The notes: generated by a model not told the origin, from the sequence alone. Shown: positions 12,210 to 24,317, counted from the stretch's first letter. The stretch is DNA of 64,000 nucleotides from Meloidogyne chitwoodi (GCA_015183035.1 JACZZP010000001.1:992001-1056000), one strand, 5' to 3'. Made by a program: numbers and translations.

Positions 12210-14239
12210 TATTTAATTTATTATGTAAATTGTCTTTCTTAATGTATACAAATTTATGTATTTTAAATTCCTTCTTTTTATTAAATTTATGTTAAATTTA
12301 AATAATTTATTTTTATAATATATCTATGTAACTTGCGTAACGAGAAAAGCATTTTTCATGCCAAATCGCGGATAAAATTTTTGATTTGGACAAGAAAATG
12401 CTCTTCACTAAACGCTAGTTTTTCAATTTAAGAAAAATTATTTATTAGAATTTTTGAGGATTATTGTTGTTATAATAGCAGTAACGAAGAACTGTCTACA
12501 TAAACAATCTGTTTGTGAACTCCCGGTGAACACATTAATAATTTTCGCTCACCAACAAAGAACACAAACAGAATGGAAATGTGACAAAAATTAAATTTTG
12601 TTAAAATTTTAGTAATATTAGAATATAATTGAATCAGATTGAATAATAGTGTTAATAGTTTTAATCTTTTTAAAATAATTCTTTTAGATTTATGGGACTT
12701 TTACTTCCCCATCTGTATATATTCTCCCGGTGAACAACTCTAAAGTATAAAAACAAGTCCACCAAAAAGATAACATACAAAAAGGGAAAAAATCAGTTAA
12801 ATAAAATTTGTTTTAATTTTTATAATTTTGAATTAATTTTTAAAAATTGTTTTTTCTTTGCCTTAAAATAAGTTCGAGTATTCTTACATGTGAATAGTTT
12901 AAATTTTATTTTATATTCCCATGTTGAATATTCGTACTCATTCTATGCGGATTAAATTTATAATAAAACAGCACCGCCAAGCAGAACATTTGTTCTAGTC
13001 ATGTAAATTAAAATAAAAAATAAATATCATGACTAAAGAACAATGCTCAGCTCAGAAGAACGTCTTAAACATTTAAAATAATAATATTTTTAAATATGAA
13101 TATGTCCACCCGTTTAATTTACGAGTTCGCTTGTTTTGAAGAAAATCGTAAAAAGATACGGGTAAACAAAAACACATTTTTCATAATAATGAAAAGCTAA
13201 ATTTAATAGAAAATTTTAGGAGAACAACATTTTGAAATCTTAGAATAAAATAAAAAACAGCTTCTTAAATTAAAAATTAAAATAATTTATTTTATTGAAA
13301 TTTTATAATTTACAAAAATGATTTAAATTAATAAATTTAACAATTATATAGAGGGGTTATCTAGACACGCCTTTAACAAAATATTTGATGTTTATTGCTC
13401 CAAGTAAATAACATCCCTGTCTAATAAACCAATTTTGGATGAAAGAATTTTTTAAAAATAGGAAGAAAGTTGCGTTAAGCAGTCTATACCAATCATAAAA
13501 AATGGCATGGTTTGTCGTTGACCCAGGCAAAAAATTTTTTGAATCCTCCAATTGATTAAAGATAATATTTTCAAATATTTAAAAAACAGATTAATTTTTG
13601 GTGGGTAAGTTTTTTAAACAAAAGTTGAAAAAACATTCGAAATAAGAAAGATTTAAAACTATTTCCATTAGGCAATTTTAGCTTATGAACCTTTAATGAT
13701 TTTAAAAAAATGTTAAATTATTTATGTGTATGTTGAATTTATTTTTAAAACTTAAAATCATTAAGAATAAATAGGAATACATATGTAATGTATAAACTTT
13801 ATGTAAGAAAAAATTGATGAAAAACATAAAAGACAACAATCTATTCACCTTTATTTATAAGAGGAAAAGCTGCTGCTCATTCCTTCTTTGAATATGAAAT
13901 ATGCGCAAAATATTTTTACATTTCGAAATATTTTAAAGAAAAACAGAATAGGTATATTTATTTATTTACATGATATTTACACATAATCTGGATAAAAAAT
14001 TGACGTTTTTAATACATATAAAATTATTATTTGTATTTTCGAAAATATTTTTATTAAATTTAAGATATGTTTGACGGAATGAATATTTTAGGTAATGACT
14101 ATTTGAATAGTGGCTATGCATATAATTGGATTTTGAGACGATAAAACATATAATTATCTGCTTGTCTGACAGTTAATGCTTACATTAATTTTTCATTTTA
14201 GGTTTTTATTTATTTAATAAATTCAACTTTTCTAAGATC
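12210..14239. other. Intergenic stretch, no gene recognised
   Basis: Contains a 64-codon minus-strand open frame (13357-13551) without clear splice partners or homology, which I do not call. Short imperfect inverted repeats occur near 12335-12410 and 12970-13060. Nothing else recognised. Confidence 0.5.
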
Positions 14240-16004
14240 ATGGAATCTACTAAAAAAATTTCTGAATTAGTTGAACAGGCGCGGTCGCGTGAACTTCCCC
14301 CCAATATGACGTTGCAAAGATGTCTTGAACTTCTTAGTGAATTGCATCAAACGGGCGTTTATTATGCTGGGAAGCGTCAAGATGAAGAAAGAGCCTTCCT
14401 TTTTTTCCTTCGTTACACGAGGTTATTTCATTAATTGTTTAAATTTATTTTTAAACACATTTTAATTTTAGTATTGTTGTCGAAGAATTACCTAAACACC
14501 CTTGCTTTGCTTCAATGTCATCGACTGATAAGTACGTTTTAGACGCACGTACGTTAAATGCCATAATAAGCGCTGAGCAATTAAAAAGAAGAATCAGACA
14601 AAGGTTTGATTTATTTTTTAACTCATAAATTTTAAGTTAAGTAGGTATGATCGTGAAAGTGAGTCGGCAAGGAATGCCGCAAATGCGGGAACTTCGGATC
14701 AACAGCAAATACCGACCACAAGTCGTGGATCTTCACAACAAAGCAGCAATAACGTTTCTAATTCTAGCCCAGCCGGTCCACAAGAGGTTATAATATTTTT
14801 ATATACATAAATTTTAAATCTTAAATAAATTTTTATTTTTGCCCTTGTCCACTTTATTGAGTTTAATAAAAATTGATTACGCAAACTAAGGCTTATTTTA
14901 ATCATAAATTAAACTCATAAAATTATTGGATACATAAAATTAAATAACAAAATCTTGTCTTGAATTCAAATCCAAATTTGTAAAAAGATTTATCTGTCTA
15001 ACATAAAAGAAACTTAAATTTTTTAGTTGGAGCATTTACTTGTGCCAGATCAAATGCTTTGCCCATATGTTCGTTGTCATCTAGTTTCTATGCAGCCCAT
15101 CGTCTTTCAACGAGTTATAATCCCAAACAATATTCCTGAACTTTTTCTATCGCAAATCAAAGCCGATTCAACAGCGAATGGCGGGGCCTTTGCTTTATTA
15201 TATGGAAGACTAGTGAGTATTATACTTAATAATTTTTAACTGAATGGATTTTGGAGTATTTTATTTTTTACGACATATTACCCCAATCCAAATTTAATTT
15301 TTCGATCGCGAAAGGTGAATTCTTTATTTCCTTTATTTTTTTAAATTTTAGGTCAGCAAAAGTGTAATCGTGTCAAAGATGTTTCCATGCTCTCTCGATA
15401 CAATTTCTGCTCGTAATTTTCGCCGTTTTGTTCCTGATCCGGATTCCTCAGACGATATACCAATCGTAGGCTGTATTTGCTCATCCCTTTCAAAAGCTTG
15501 TCAGGCTGGATTCTTCCGTGTTTGTCAAATATCTGAAATGGTTTGCATTGTTTGCCCACCAGGTCCAAATCGAACTATTCTTCTGCATTTGGTCAATATG
15601 TCACCATCTGGTGGTGCTTCTCCTGCAAACGCTAATTGTTTAACATCAACATCAGTGTCTGTATTGCCCTGCCCTCATCAACATATTACCGATTCAATAT
15701 TGGCGTCGGTTGTGCGATTGGAAAATAGCGGTATTTTTCTATATATTTTATTCACCTTTGGATTATTTCGACTTAAGGTGCCACTCCAATTAATTTTTAT
15801 CAGCAACAGCAGAACGGCATCACGTCATTATCCTCAATTGCTGTAGATGTTGATAATAGTAATTCTGGCCCGCCTCAAAAGAACATTGAAGTAAAGATTT
15901 CTCCAAAAATTGAGCCGCAAAGTGACGATATAATTACAATTACAGGGCCAGAAACCAGTATCAACAATAGTAATAATAATAGCAGTAGTAATGCGCCAAG
16001 CTAA
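14240..16004 (+). CDS. AMSH/STAMBP-like protein with degenerate MPN (JAMM) domain
   Basis: Exons 14240-14421, 14472-14603, 14645-14786, 15027-15212 and 15352 to about 15715-15780, then a last exon from about 15805 to 16004. The junction before the last exon is uncertain. Residues about 5-110 match the USP8/AMSH dimerisation (MIT-like) domain, including VVEELPKHPCF. A Ser/Gln-rich linker follows, then an MPN fold from about residue 180: VIIPNNIPELFL, GGAFALLYG, and later EMVCIVCPP. AMSH enzymes cut K63-linked ubiquitin on endosomes with a zinc held by a Glu plus a HxHP...SxxD motif. Here the Glu site reads GGAFA (residues 204-208), the HTHP site reads CSSL, and the Asp site is also lost. I infer a catalytically dead scaffold or dominant-negative relative. 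Confidence 0.75.
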
Positions 16005-16469
16005 CGATAGAATCATTCAATACCTTGTCTTTTTTCCATTTTCGGTTCAGAAATGTATTTATAATGCGGGGTTTACACTAGCCGTGACGAAATTATTACG
16101 ATTAATATTTTTTGAACATCAAGCTCTCCACTCAGATAAATATACATTTTTGATAATAAATTCACTATCACATTTTTATTTCCAATTTTTTATTATTTAC
16201 TTTAAACCCTATATGAGCGATTTATCAAATAGTTTTCTCCAGAATTGTAAGATATTCCAAGCCACGTTTTCTATATGTACATAGAATATCAAAGAACATG
16301 ATACGAAAAACTTTATGATTGATTAATAGTCATTTTAAAGGCAAAGAATAGAATTTTTCATAAAATTAACTTTGTTTTCTCTTCGATTATTATTAAATAA
16401 TTCACATAATTGATCCTCCATTAGAACTGAAATGATTTAAAATAAATTATTCAAAAAAAGTTGTGGATT

Positions 16470-17786
16470 CTAATTCATTTGACTCCAAGAAAATGAAAAT
16501 TTTGCAACACTTTAAAATTAATAAAAAAACCGAATGCTTAGTTCTCGTTTTAAATCCGTCACATGTTGATGTGCAGTTGCATAGAAAGTTGCCTGAGCTT
16601 CCACAAACTCGAGTATATTTTTCATGTGTTGATTCTTTTATTTGTTTAGAATTATTGATAGTAATTTACTAATAAAAAGTACTTGCGCAGAATTAGCTGA
16701 TTCGATAAGAATTCGCATAACTTCAACTTGTCTATCATATTCTGATTGAGCTACGCGAAGATCTGCTTCCGCCTTAAAATATGGATTTTAAATTAATTTT
16801 ATTCTTCAATTAAAGAAGCAAACAAGAGCAAATTTCATTAGGTAAACGTTTTTAAAAAAAATATGACAAACAAAACAGACAACAACAATACCCAACCTGT
16901 TCAAGAATCAATCCCGAGTCTGTCCCCTTTAAAAATGGAATATTCTGGTGTTGAATAATTTTAACCAGATTAAAAATAATTAACGTTGACTCACACTTGC
17001 TTGAGACTCAAGCGATCGCGCTCGCTTAAGACGAGTTTTTGCAGAGTCTAAGTCTAATCGTTTGTTTTGAAGAACACGACTCTCCTTCTAAATATTAAAA
17101 AATCATTATATAAGATTAATTTAAAACCGATATATTTCGAATATCGCCCTCCAAAAAACGACTTATCGGTGCCAAAGTTTGCGTTGAAGTTGTCTGCATC
17201 ATTTCACGTTCGGCAGCGCCCAATTTCATTTCAGTTGTCGCTACTTTGAGAAGTGTACTTCCAAAATTAGTTTCAGAACCAAATGTCTGGCCTGCCAATT
17301 GCATTGCAGCACCCAAATGTTCAGAATTATTGACATACTGGACATCTCGCTCTAGTAACTCGTTGAGCGTGTCACCAACACGAAGTGCTTAAAATAATCA
17401 AAAATAAGTGAATTTCTATATTTTAATGAAACTACCTATCTCTTTTTAGAAAATTTTAATGTATTTTAATACTGAGAATCATTGATAAAAATTCTACCGC
17501 TTAAAATTATAAGATTATAATGCTAAAACGTCGTTCTCACATAATAAAATCAAACAAAATTTTTTTAATTATTTAATTAACCTGGATTAGGTTGCAAATA
17601 ACTCTTTATAGCCGAGTGTAATTTAAACATTTGAAATTCTGTAGCATTCATACGACTAAGCATTTGTTCCAATTCTGGGTCTAATTCTGTACGTTCAGCA
17701 TTTAGCAATTTTTCTTCTGTCAATTGTCTTGCACGATTAAAAAGACCACTAGCATCATTTGCTAACTTTTTTAAGTTAAAATCCAT
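16470..17786 (-). CDS. erp-1: Endophilin-B-like BAR-domain protein lacking SH3
   Basis: Seven exons: 17786-17582, 17387-17128, 17087-16995, 16926-16897, 16772-16683, 16634-16531, 16509-16470; 273 residues, phases consistent. It opens with MDFNLKKLANDASGLFNRA, the membrane-inserting amphipathic start typical of endophilin B, and continues through a complete BAR core (LQPNPG, LGAAERE, FLEGD, LRVAQSEYDRQ, ILEFVEAQA). Such proteins bend membranes in endocytosis or at mitochondria/Golgi. Family members end in an SH3 domain; here the last exon has only 13 codons and then a stop, and no SH3-like frame is visible downstream before the convergent neighbour ending at 16004. Either a short isoform or a real loss. 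The symbol is given for the C. elegans homologue by family resemblance only. Confidence 0.85.
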
Positions 17787-18301
17787 TTACAATTTATATA
17801 ATTATTCTATTAATTACAATTAATTAGAAAAGAATAATCAGTGTCAGATAAACTCAAAATTGAACGAATTAAACTTTTCTAATCGTAAAGTAAAATTTTA
17901 GAAAATTTGCAGTATGCCAAAAACTAAATATTTATTAAGAATTATTTAAATATTTACCAGCTGGGCAAAATCGCAAAATAAAAAACAAAAGCGCCCAGTA
18001 TTCCAATAAAAATTTTGGAACAAAGTAAAATTGGAAAAAAATAAATAAATGGAATAACGTTTGCCGAATTTTATAAATTTATGAAAGATTCTAAATTTGA
18101 CGTATCATTTTTAGTCTTTAAATTTTTTTTATTGTAAAATTATATATAAAATATTTTTAAAGATTTTCTGATAAGTGACAGACTAAAGACTATCTAGAAT
18201 TAAAATTGAAAAAAAAACAAAATAATTTAATAACTTAAATTTAAAAATAAAATTTGATATTCCAAAAAATAATTTAACTGTCATTTTTCGATATAAAAAA
18301 T

Positions 18302-18455
18302 TTATTTGATTCGAATGATTTCAACCAAATCAAGATAATCTTCTCCAACGAATTCCTCATCTGTATCGAAAATCCATGAAGTCATAAACATAATTTTAGT
18401 GTCATTAATATTTGTAATTTCATAATATTTTTTTGTTTCGTTAAATTATTGCTAT
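18302..18455 (-). pseudogene. Remnant of an F-box paralogue C-terminus
   Basis: The minus strand reads KKYYEITNINDTKIMF and then a stop, matching KKFYKITNIHDSKMMF at the C-terminus of the neighbouring F-box gene. No matching upstream exons are found between here and 18773, so it is an isolated terminal fragment left by local duplication. Confidence 0.7.
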
Positions 18456-18772
18456 ATTCAGCAAATGAGGAAAAAAGACAAAACAATTTAATTTTTATTA
18501 CAACAAACATTTAAATACAATAAAAAGACATGTCAAAAAATTCCTTTTCACTTCTGGCAAGTTTAAGTCGCTATAATCTTAGGAAAATAATTGTAGTAGA
18601 CGATTAAAAGATTATAAATTTCTAATCTTTTCCAAATTGATAAAAATGGGAATATGTTTCTTCTCTTTTCTCATAATACCAAAAATTAACCTTTTTACTT
18701 GCCATAAAGCGAAATTTGTAAAAAAGGAGAAAAAACAAATAAGGAAAATTTTTACAATAAAAAATAAGGGCC

Positions 18773-20044
18773 TTAAATACTATCAAAACAATTACAATTA
18801 TTAATATTATCGATTTGATTAATTAGAATAGATTTAACAAAGTCGCTTTCATTTTCTTTGAAAGTCCACAAAATGATAAACATCATTTTTGAGTCATGAA
18901 TATTTGTAATTTTATAGAATTTTTTCTGATTGTCATCATCACTTATTTCATCTCCTTTGATAATTAATTTAGAAAAATGCAAGTCCTCACAATCAAAATA
19001 AATTTTAGTCACTATTTTCGATAAATCTGTTGATGTTTCTATTAGATACTAAAATATTTAAATTAATTTATTTGACTTAATTCTCTTTTACATTTATTAG
19101 ATTATTGTAAAGTCTACTTTGATTTTCATTAAATTGCATAAAAACAACCGTAGGAATTCTATAACCTTCGCTTGACAATAATTCTAATAAAATATTGATG
19201 TCTTCCTCTTTAATGTTGTCCCATTTTTGTAAAATTATAACAAGAAACTCACTAATAACCAAATGATCAAAAGTAAATTTCCAATCATCAATATTTTGAT
19301 TATTAAGAGAAATAATAGCTGCTCGACAATTAAATTCTAATTTATTAATTTCTTCATTCTCAAAAAGCAAATTAACCATTTCTGGATTGAAAATAAAACC
19401 ACTTAAGAAAATAACATCAAAAACACAGTGAAAGATTTCCAATAGCCAATAACGAACAATTTTAAATTCTTTGATGTTTTTTGGATTTAAAGGAAATTTC
19501 AATACCGAATCTGGCTTTCGTCCTTCTATTAAATAAAAATATTAATTTAAGGATTTTTCTAATTCATTTAATATTACCTTGATCAAAAGTTAGCAATGGT
19601 TTATTTTTTTTTGAATTCAATGATTCTATATCTCCAATAAAAACAGGAATTTTTTTACCCACAGTAGATAACCACTAAAAATAAGAAAAAAAAACACTTA
19701 AAGTTAAATACCTTTTCCTGAATATGATTACTCAAAGGAAGATTGATTGTTTTTAGAGTCCGATCAGTTTCTTTCGGTTTTTTACATCGAAAAAATCGCA
19801 AAAACCGACCAAGCCAGGATTTAGTTTTATCTTCTCGTTTCAACCGAAGCTCTTTATATTCATTTTTTTTCTTAAGACTTGAGGTTGTAAAATATAACAC
19901 TTCAAATCTTTTATGAGCCAAAATTTCTTCGTATTTATTAATAAAATCATAGAAATGGCGATCGGTTTGCTTCATTTTGTGCAATTCATCAAAATTGAGA
20001 TTTTTGAGAATATGAAGCTGAATTTCTGCTGGTAAATATTCCAT
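18773..20044 (-). CDS. F-box protein (nematode-expanded family)
   Basis: Four exons (20044-19712, 19674-19578, 19525-19092, 19048-18773) give 379 residues. The N-terminus (EYLPAEIQLHILKNLNFDEL) is an F-box, the module that binds Skp1 in SCF ubiquitin ligases. A basic patch (KREDKTKSW...RCKKPK) follows, then a long C-terminal region with repeated hydrophobic/acidic segments that presumably recruits substrate. The exon 3 donor is placed at 19092 because reading on gives an immediate stop, and the following 43-base intron restores the frame (LIETSTDLSKIV). Two paralogue fragments lie nearby (18302-18455 and 25291-25745). F-box genes are greatly expanded in nematodes, so no substrate can be proposed. 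Confidence 0.85.
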
Positions 20045-20244
20045 ACTTCTTTTAGACGTTTAAGCTAAAAATAGAAAATATTTAATAAAATACAGAATAT
20101 TAGGGAACCTGTAAGAATGAATCAAATAAAGTTGATTAAGCTATTTATTTCGCTTTTTATATTAGCAAGTTGGACGATGAAATAGGGGGAATTTTCATTT
20201 AAATCAGAACGCCAATCTCGTCTACTCAAACTTATTAATACAGG

Positions 20245-20967
20245 TGACCGGAAAATTCCTCCTCGGAAAACTCCTCCCCGAAGATTTTCGGAAAACTCCT
20301 CCCCAGATTTTCGGAAAATTCCTCCTCATCGGAAAATTCCTCCCCAACCAGAATTACCGGAAAATTCCTCACTAAAAATTCCTCTTTTAGCGGAAAATTC
20401 CTCCCCAAATAAAAAATTATTTTAAAAATATTTGAATAAAATAATTTCATTTTACCAAAGTTTATTCGATGGATTTATTTTAAGGTTGGGTCAACCCAAA
20501 AGATCGAACCCGAAAGATCAATCAACCAATTGGTCCAATCCCTTAAATGGAAAAGTAATAAAACACTCCCAATAGGTCCAAGTTTGCACGAAAACCAGCT
20601 GGCCATGGGCTCTAAAATGGAGAAGAAAAGAACACCACCAATAGGTCCAAGTTTGCAGGGACCAATGTTGTAAGAGATTTGACCGAATTGGCAATTGGAC
20701 CAATTGGTTGATTCGATCTTTATTATTTCATAAAAAATAAATTAATCGAATAAACTTTGGTAAAATGAAATTATTTTATTCAAATATTTTTAAAATAATT
20801 TTTTATTTGGGGAGGAATTTTCCGCTAAAAGAGGAATTTTTAGTGAGGAATTTTCCGGTAATTCTGGTTGGGGAGGAATTTTCCGATGAGGAGGAATTTT
20901 CCGAAAATCTGGGGAGGAATTTTCCGAAAATCTGGGGAGGAATTTTCCGAGGAGGAATTTTCCGGTA
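20245..20967. mobile_element. Foldback element with 280-bp inverted arms
   Basis: The left arm (about 20245-20540) and right arm (about 20688-20967) are near-perfect reverse complements. Each arm carries internal tandem repeats of a ggaggaattttccg module. Inside the arms both ends also share a gatcaatcaaccaattggtc inverted repeat. The 150-bp spacer holds two direct copies of the dispersed aataggtccaagtttgc motif. This is foldback-transposon architecture; no transposase is present. Confidence 0.85.
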
Positions 20968-21439
20968 ATCTTAATACACAACACTAATATTTATTCTTAA
21001 ATGTTTATTCTTTTTGTAAATAAATAAAATTTAATAAAATTAAATTATCAATTTATATTAGTTTAATTTATTGTTCATTCATTATTTTCTTTATTTTTAA
21101 TTGAAAATCTAATCATTGGACTGTAAATATTAACAAGTTGATATTTTAAGATATTGGAATTTGGACAATTTATTTTTTTGATATTTATTGCTCCTTCACT
21201 TAAAATTTTGTAACTCAACTCCAGTGAATATTATGTTATTTGCCATATTTGTACTAACAATTTGTTGATATTTCTATATACTAAATTTAAATTTTTAAAA
21301 TAAATGATTTTCATTGTTAATAAATTTTATTAAAATTATATTTAATTATTATTAATTATTTTTATACAATAAAAATTATATTATATATTATTATATATTC
21401 GTTACTACCTAACTTATTTTTGAAACAAAATTCTAATGA

Positions 21440-21957
21440 TTAAGTAAGGTTTCGGCTATTGATTTTCCTTATGTTAAATGGCACAAATCTGATTTACCAA
21501 CTAAAGAAAAAAATATTGAAAAAGAGGAATGTAGAGTTGAAGGAAAACTTTGCAATTTTGAAAAATACGAAATTATTAATAATTATAATCCTAAAATTAA
21601 ATTTTTAACAAATCAATGGAAACCTATTGAAGCTAATTTTATTATAAGATTTTTTATTCATAAAATATAAAGTTTTATTTTAATTTTTTGTTATTAAAAC
21701 ATTTTTATTTTTTTGTAATATTCCTTTTCAAATTTAATTAAATTTTTTTCAGGTAAGACCAATAATTCAAAAGAAAAACAACAATTATTAGCAACAGCAG
21801 TTAGTGCAGCATTTGCTTCAAAAAATGTAGATGAAAAAAGAAAAGAATTTTTAATACCTAAAGAAGAAAATGAACAATTAAAAATTGAACCTAAAGATGA
21901 AGAAAATGAAAAAACAAAAAATAATGAAAAAGGAAAAAGTAAAGAATTTTGGGTTTA
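21440..21957 (+). pseudogene. Two exon-like fragments of an unrecognised gene
   Basis: The first stretch reads VSAIDFPYVKWHKSDLPTK and continues about 75 codons to TAA (about 21669). The second follows a tttttttcag acceptor at about 21752 and reads KTNNSKEKQQLLATAVSAA, ending in an acidic/Lys-rich tail and a stop at 21957. No GT donor in the right phase joins them and no start codon is found, so I regard them as decayed exons. Codon usage looks coding. No family recognised. Confidence 0.45.
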
Positions 21958-22092
21958 AAATATTATTATAATTTTTAATTTTGATTATATTTATTTTTAT
22001 TACATTATACATATAATATTTTTCTCTAAAAATTTTTAAATTTAAATAAAATTTTAATTTACAGTTTTCTAATAATCCTAGGAATTTTTGTT

Positions 22093-22355
22093 GTTTTGCA
22101 CGATTAAAAAGACCACTAGCATCATTTGCTAACTTTTTTAAGTTAAAATCCATTTACAATTTATATAATTATTCTATTAATTACAATTAATTAGAAAAGA
22201 ATAATCCGTGTCAGATAAACTCAAAATTGAACAAATTAAACTTTCTAATCGTAAAGTAAAATTTTAGAAAATGTGCAGTATGCCAAAAACTAAATATTTA
22301 TTAAGAATTATTTAAATATTTACCAGCTGGGCAAAATCGCAAAATAAAAAACAAA
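22093..22355 (-). pseudogene. Copied 5' fragment of the endophilin-B gene
   Basis: Nearly identical to about 17735-17992: first 20 or so codons (MDFNLKKLANDASGLFNRA) plus about 200 bp of upstream sequence. The copy breaks off at ttgcacgatt on one side and aaaacaaaag on the other. It carries the promoter-proximal region but cannot encode a BAR domain. Confidence 0.9.
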
Positions 22356-22583
22356 AGCCGAAAGTTGCCCAGCCCTGCTAAATACTTATAAATGAAAACA
22401 TTCAATTACTTAAACATATTTTGATTTATTTCTTAATTATACTTTTAATTTATTCTCTCACATTTAAATAAACTTTTTGCTTATTTCATAAGATTATTAT
22501 TTGAATTATCAACTGAATTACTTATCCATACAGTAGACTTTAATTCCTGTTTAATAAATTTAAAAATCAAATTTTAAAATTTT

Positions 22584-23604
22584 TTAAACTTTTCTTTTTG
22601 ATAATCCCACATTTTCTTCTGTTGATTTTCTCAGCATTAATTCTTCCAAACAACAAGGTTTTACCGAGTTATTTGAGTTAATTGAGTATATTTCACTAAA
22701 ATCTTCTTGTCCAATTATAATGCTATTGCTTGTAACACTTTCTTTTGCTATACTTTCACCTATAAGTTTGGGTCCACCCCTATAGATCGTTAACCAATTT
22801 GTCCAATCGCCAATTCGGTCAAATCTCTTCAAACAACTTGGCCCATCCAAACTTGGACCTATTGGGAGTGTTTTATTACTTTACCATTTAAAGGATTTGA
22901 CCAATTGGCAAACTATCAATAGGGTTTCGGCCTATAGGGGTGATCCCATAAGTTTAATAAGTTTTTTTTTAATATTTTCTAGTAATTTAATTATTCACTG
23001 GTACTAATAAATTTAAGTTCTTTTTGTTTTAAAATATAATTTACCATTTATTTCTTTTTGGTTATTATTATTTATTTGTTGTTTATTGTCATTTATTACT
23101 CGATTATTCCTTTTCGGTGTTTTACTAACTTCAATTGTTGGAATTTTAGAAAGAGTATTTATTGATGTAATGGCTATAATTCCATTAGTTTGTTCAATTT
23201 CTCTTTGTTGTATACTAACATTACTAATAGCTTGAGCATTTGATGATGAAGGTATTACCTTAAAATTTTGATTATTAACTTTAAAACCTCTACTCGATAA
23301 AATTGAATTTAAAATTAAATGTTAATTTTTTAACAAAATTAATCTTTTTGACAATAAAAAATTAATTTTAAATTACTTGATGATACATCTTTTGCTCTTT
23401 GCTTTTTATATCAGTTTTATTTTTTAAATTATCAGAATTCATTATAATTGTTTTAATTTCATCAGTAGTATTGAGTCTTCTTCTTCTTCTATAAAAAATA
23501 ATACAATAATTAATAATAATAGCTATAATTCCAATAAATAAGGACAAAATTATTATTGAAATAAACGATAGAATTATTAATGCAAAATAGCCATTTTTAA
23601 GCAT
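22584..23604 (-). CDS. Small single-pass membrane protein, function unknown
   Basis: Three exons (23604-23377, 23258-23045, 22759-22584) with consistent phases give 205 residues. Residues about 5-35 are a long hydrophobic segment followed directly by YRRRRRL, so a type with a short N-terminus and a cytoplasmic basic stop-transfer is likely. The rest is polar, Asn/Lys/Ser-rich and ends in CCLEELMLRKS and a Lys/Arg-rich tail. An upstream alternative acceptor for exon 2 is possible. The second intron carries a 178-bp MITE inserted just before the acceptor. No family recognised. Confidence 0.55.
22770..22947. mobile_element. 178-bp MITE with 8-bp target duplication
   Basis: Terminal inverted repeats gggtccacccctatag and ctataggggtgatccc. 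The flanks are a perfect direct repeat, ataagttt, at 22762-22769 and 22948-22955. An 8-bp duplication fits the hAT superfamily. Its interior contains the dispersed tggacctattgggagtgttt motif. It sits in an intron of the membrane-protein gene (minus strand) and its target duplication touches the 3' splice site. Confidence 0.88.
22839..22905 (+). repeat. Dispersed-family motif inside the 178-bp MITE
   Basis: Contains aaacttggacctattgggag followed by tgttttattactttacc, which matches the arm of the 721-983 element and the spacer of the 20245-20967 foldback element in inverted form. Confidence 0.6.
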
Positions 23605-24099
23605 TTTAATTGTTCAAGGATTTAAATTTGATATTCTTGAATTTTAAAATAATCAGAAAAAAACATTAAAATCGAAGATATTCGAGAGAAAAAAATATAA
23701 AAACAACTTATTTCATTTATTCTTTTATTTATAAAAATACAAAATCTCTATTTTAAATGAGAAAATTGCTCAAACTGCCAAATTTAGCAGTTGGAGAGAA
23801 TTAAAATTTTAAAACTAGTATGTTCTCTTTACCTTACTACAACACTATTTAGAGTTAGCATCTGACGTACTATTGTTATTTTTGGACAATTTTCTTATTT
23901 TTATTACTATGTATTTTCTGCAAAAATATAATAATACTTAAAATTTCTTGGAGATAAAAATAATAAAACTCCGTACTTCTATATGTGAAAGAAAAAAGTT
24001 AACGAAACAGTGATAAAGTATATTGGCAGATGGATTGATAATTAATAAAAAAATATAATTTAGTAATATTTTTAATTTTTGTGTAATATTTGTTAGAAT

Positions 24100-24268
24100 T
24101 TCCTGTCGTATAAGAGGTATTTTCTTTGTGGTTCAATCCGGGCATTTATTATTTCATTCGATAGCTCTCGAAAAACTAAGTCGATCTAGGGGTGGAAGAA
24201 GTCGAACGAATGTTCCTGAACCGAGTTACAGACCCCCGAAAATCGAAAAACCATAGGGAGGAGTAAGC
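24100..24268. repeat. Outer inverted repeat, left copy (169 bp)
   Basis: Reverse complement of 31931-32099 with few differences, running from tcctgtcgtataagagg to ggaggagtaagc. The two copies bracket the whole composite element. Long terminal repeats of this size are typical of Mutator-like elements, and a 10-bp repeat tgtaatattt lies near both outer edges (24082-24091, 32104-32113), but at unequal distances (8 and 4 bases). Confidence 0.8.
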
Positions 24269-24317
24269 TCTTTTTGAGGGTAAAAATTCAATATGAGTAT
24301 GATAGCTTATTCGAAAG

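Noticed and set aside
13357..13551. 64-codon minus-strand open frame
   Set aside because: No splice partners, no recognisable motif, and chance open frames of this size are common.
15353..16016. Minus-strand frames opposite the AMSH-like gene
   Set aside because: Antisense shadows of coding exons.
20235..20984. Mirror-image open frames in both arms of the foldback
   Set aside because: The same peptide repeats arise on opposite strands because the arms are inverted repeats.
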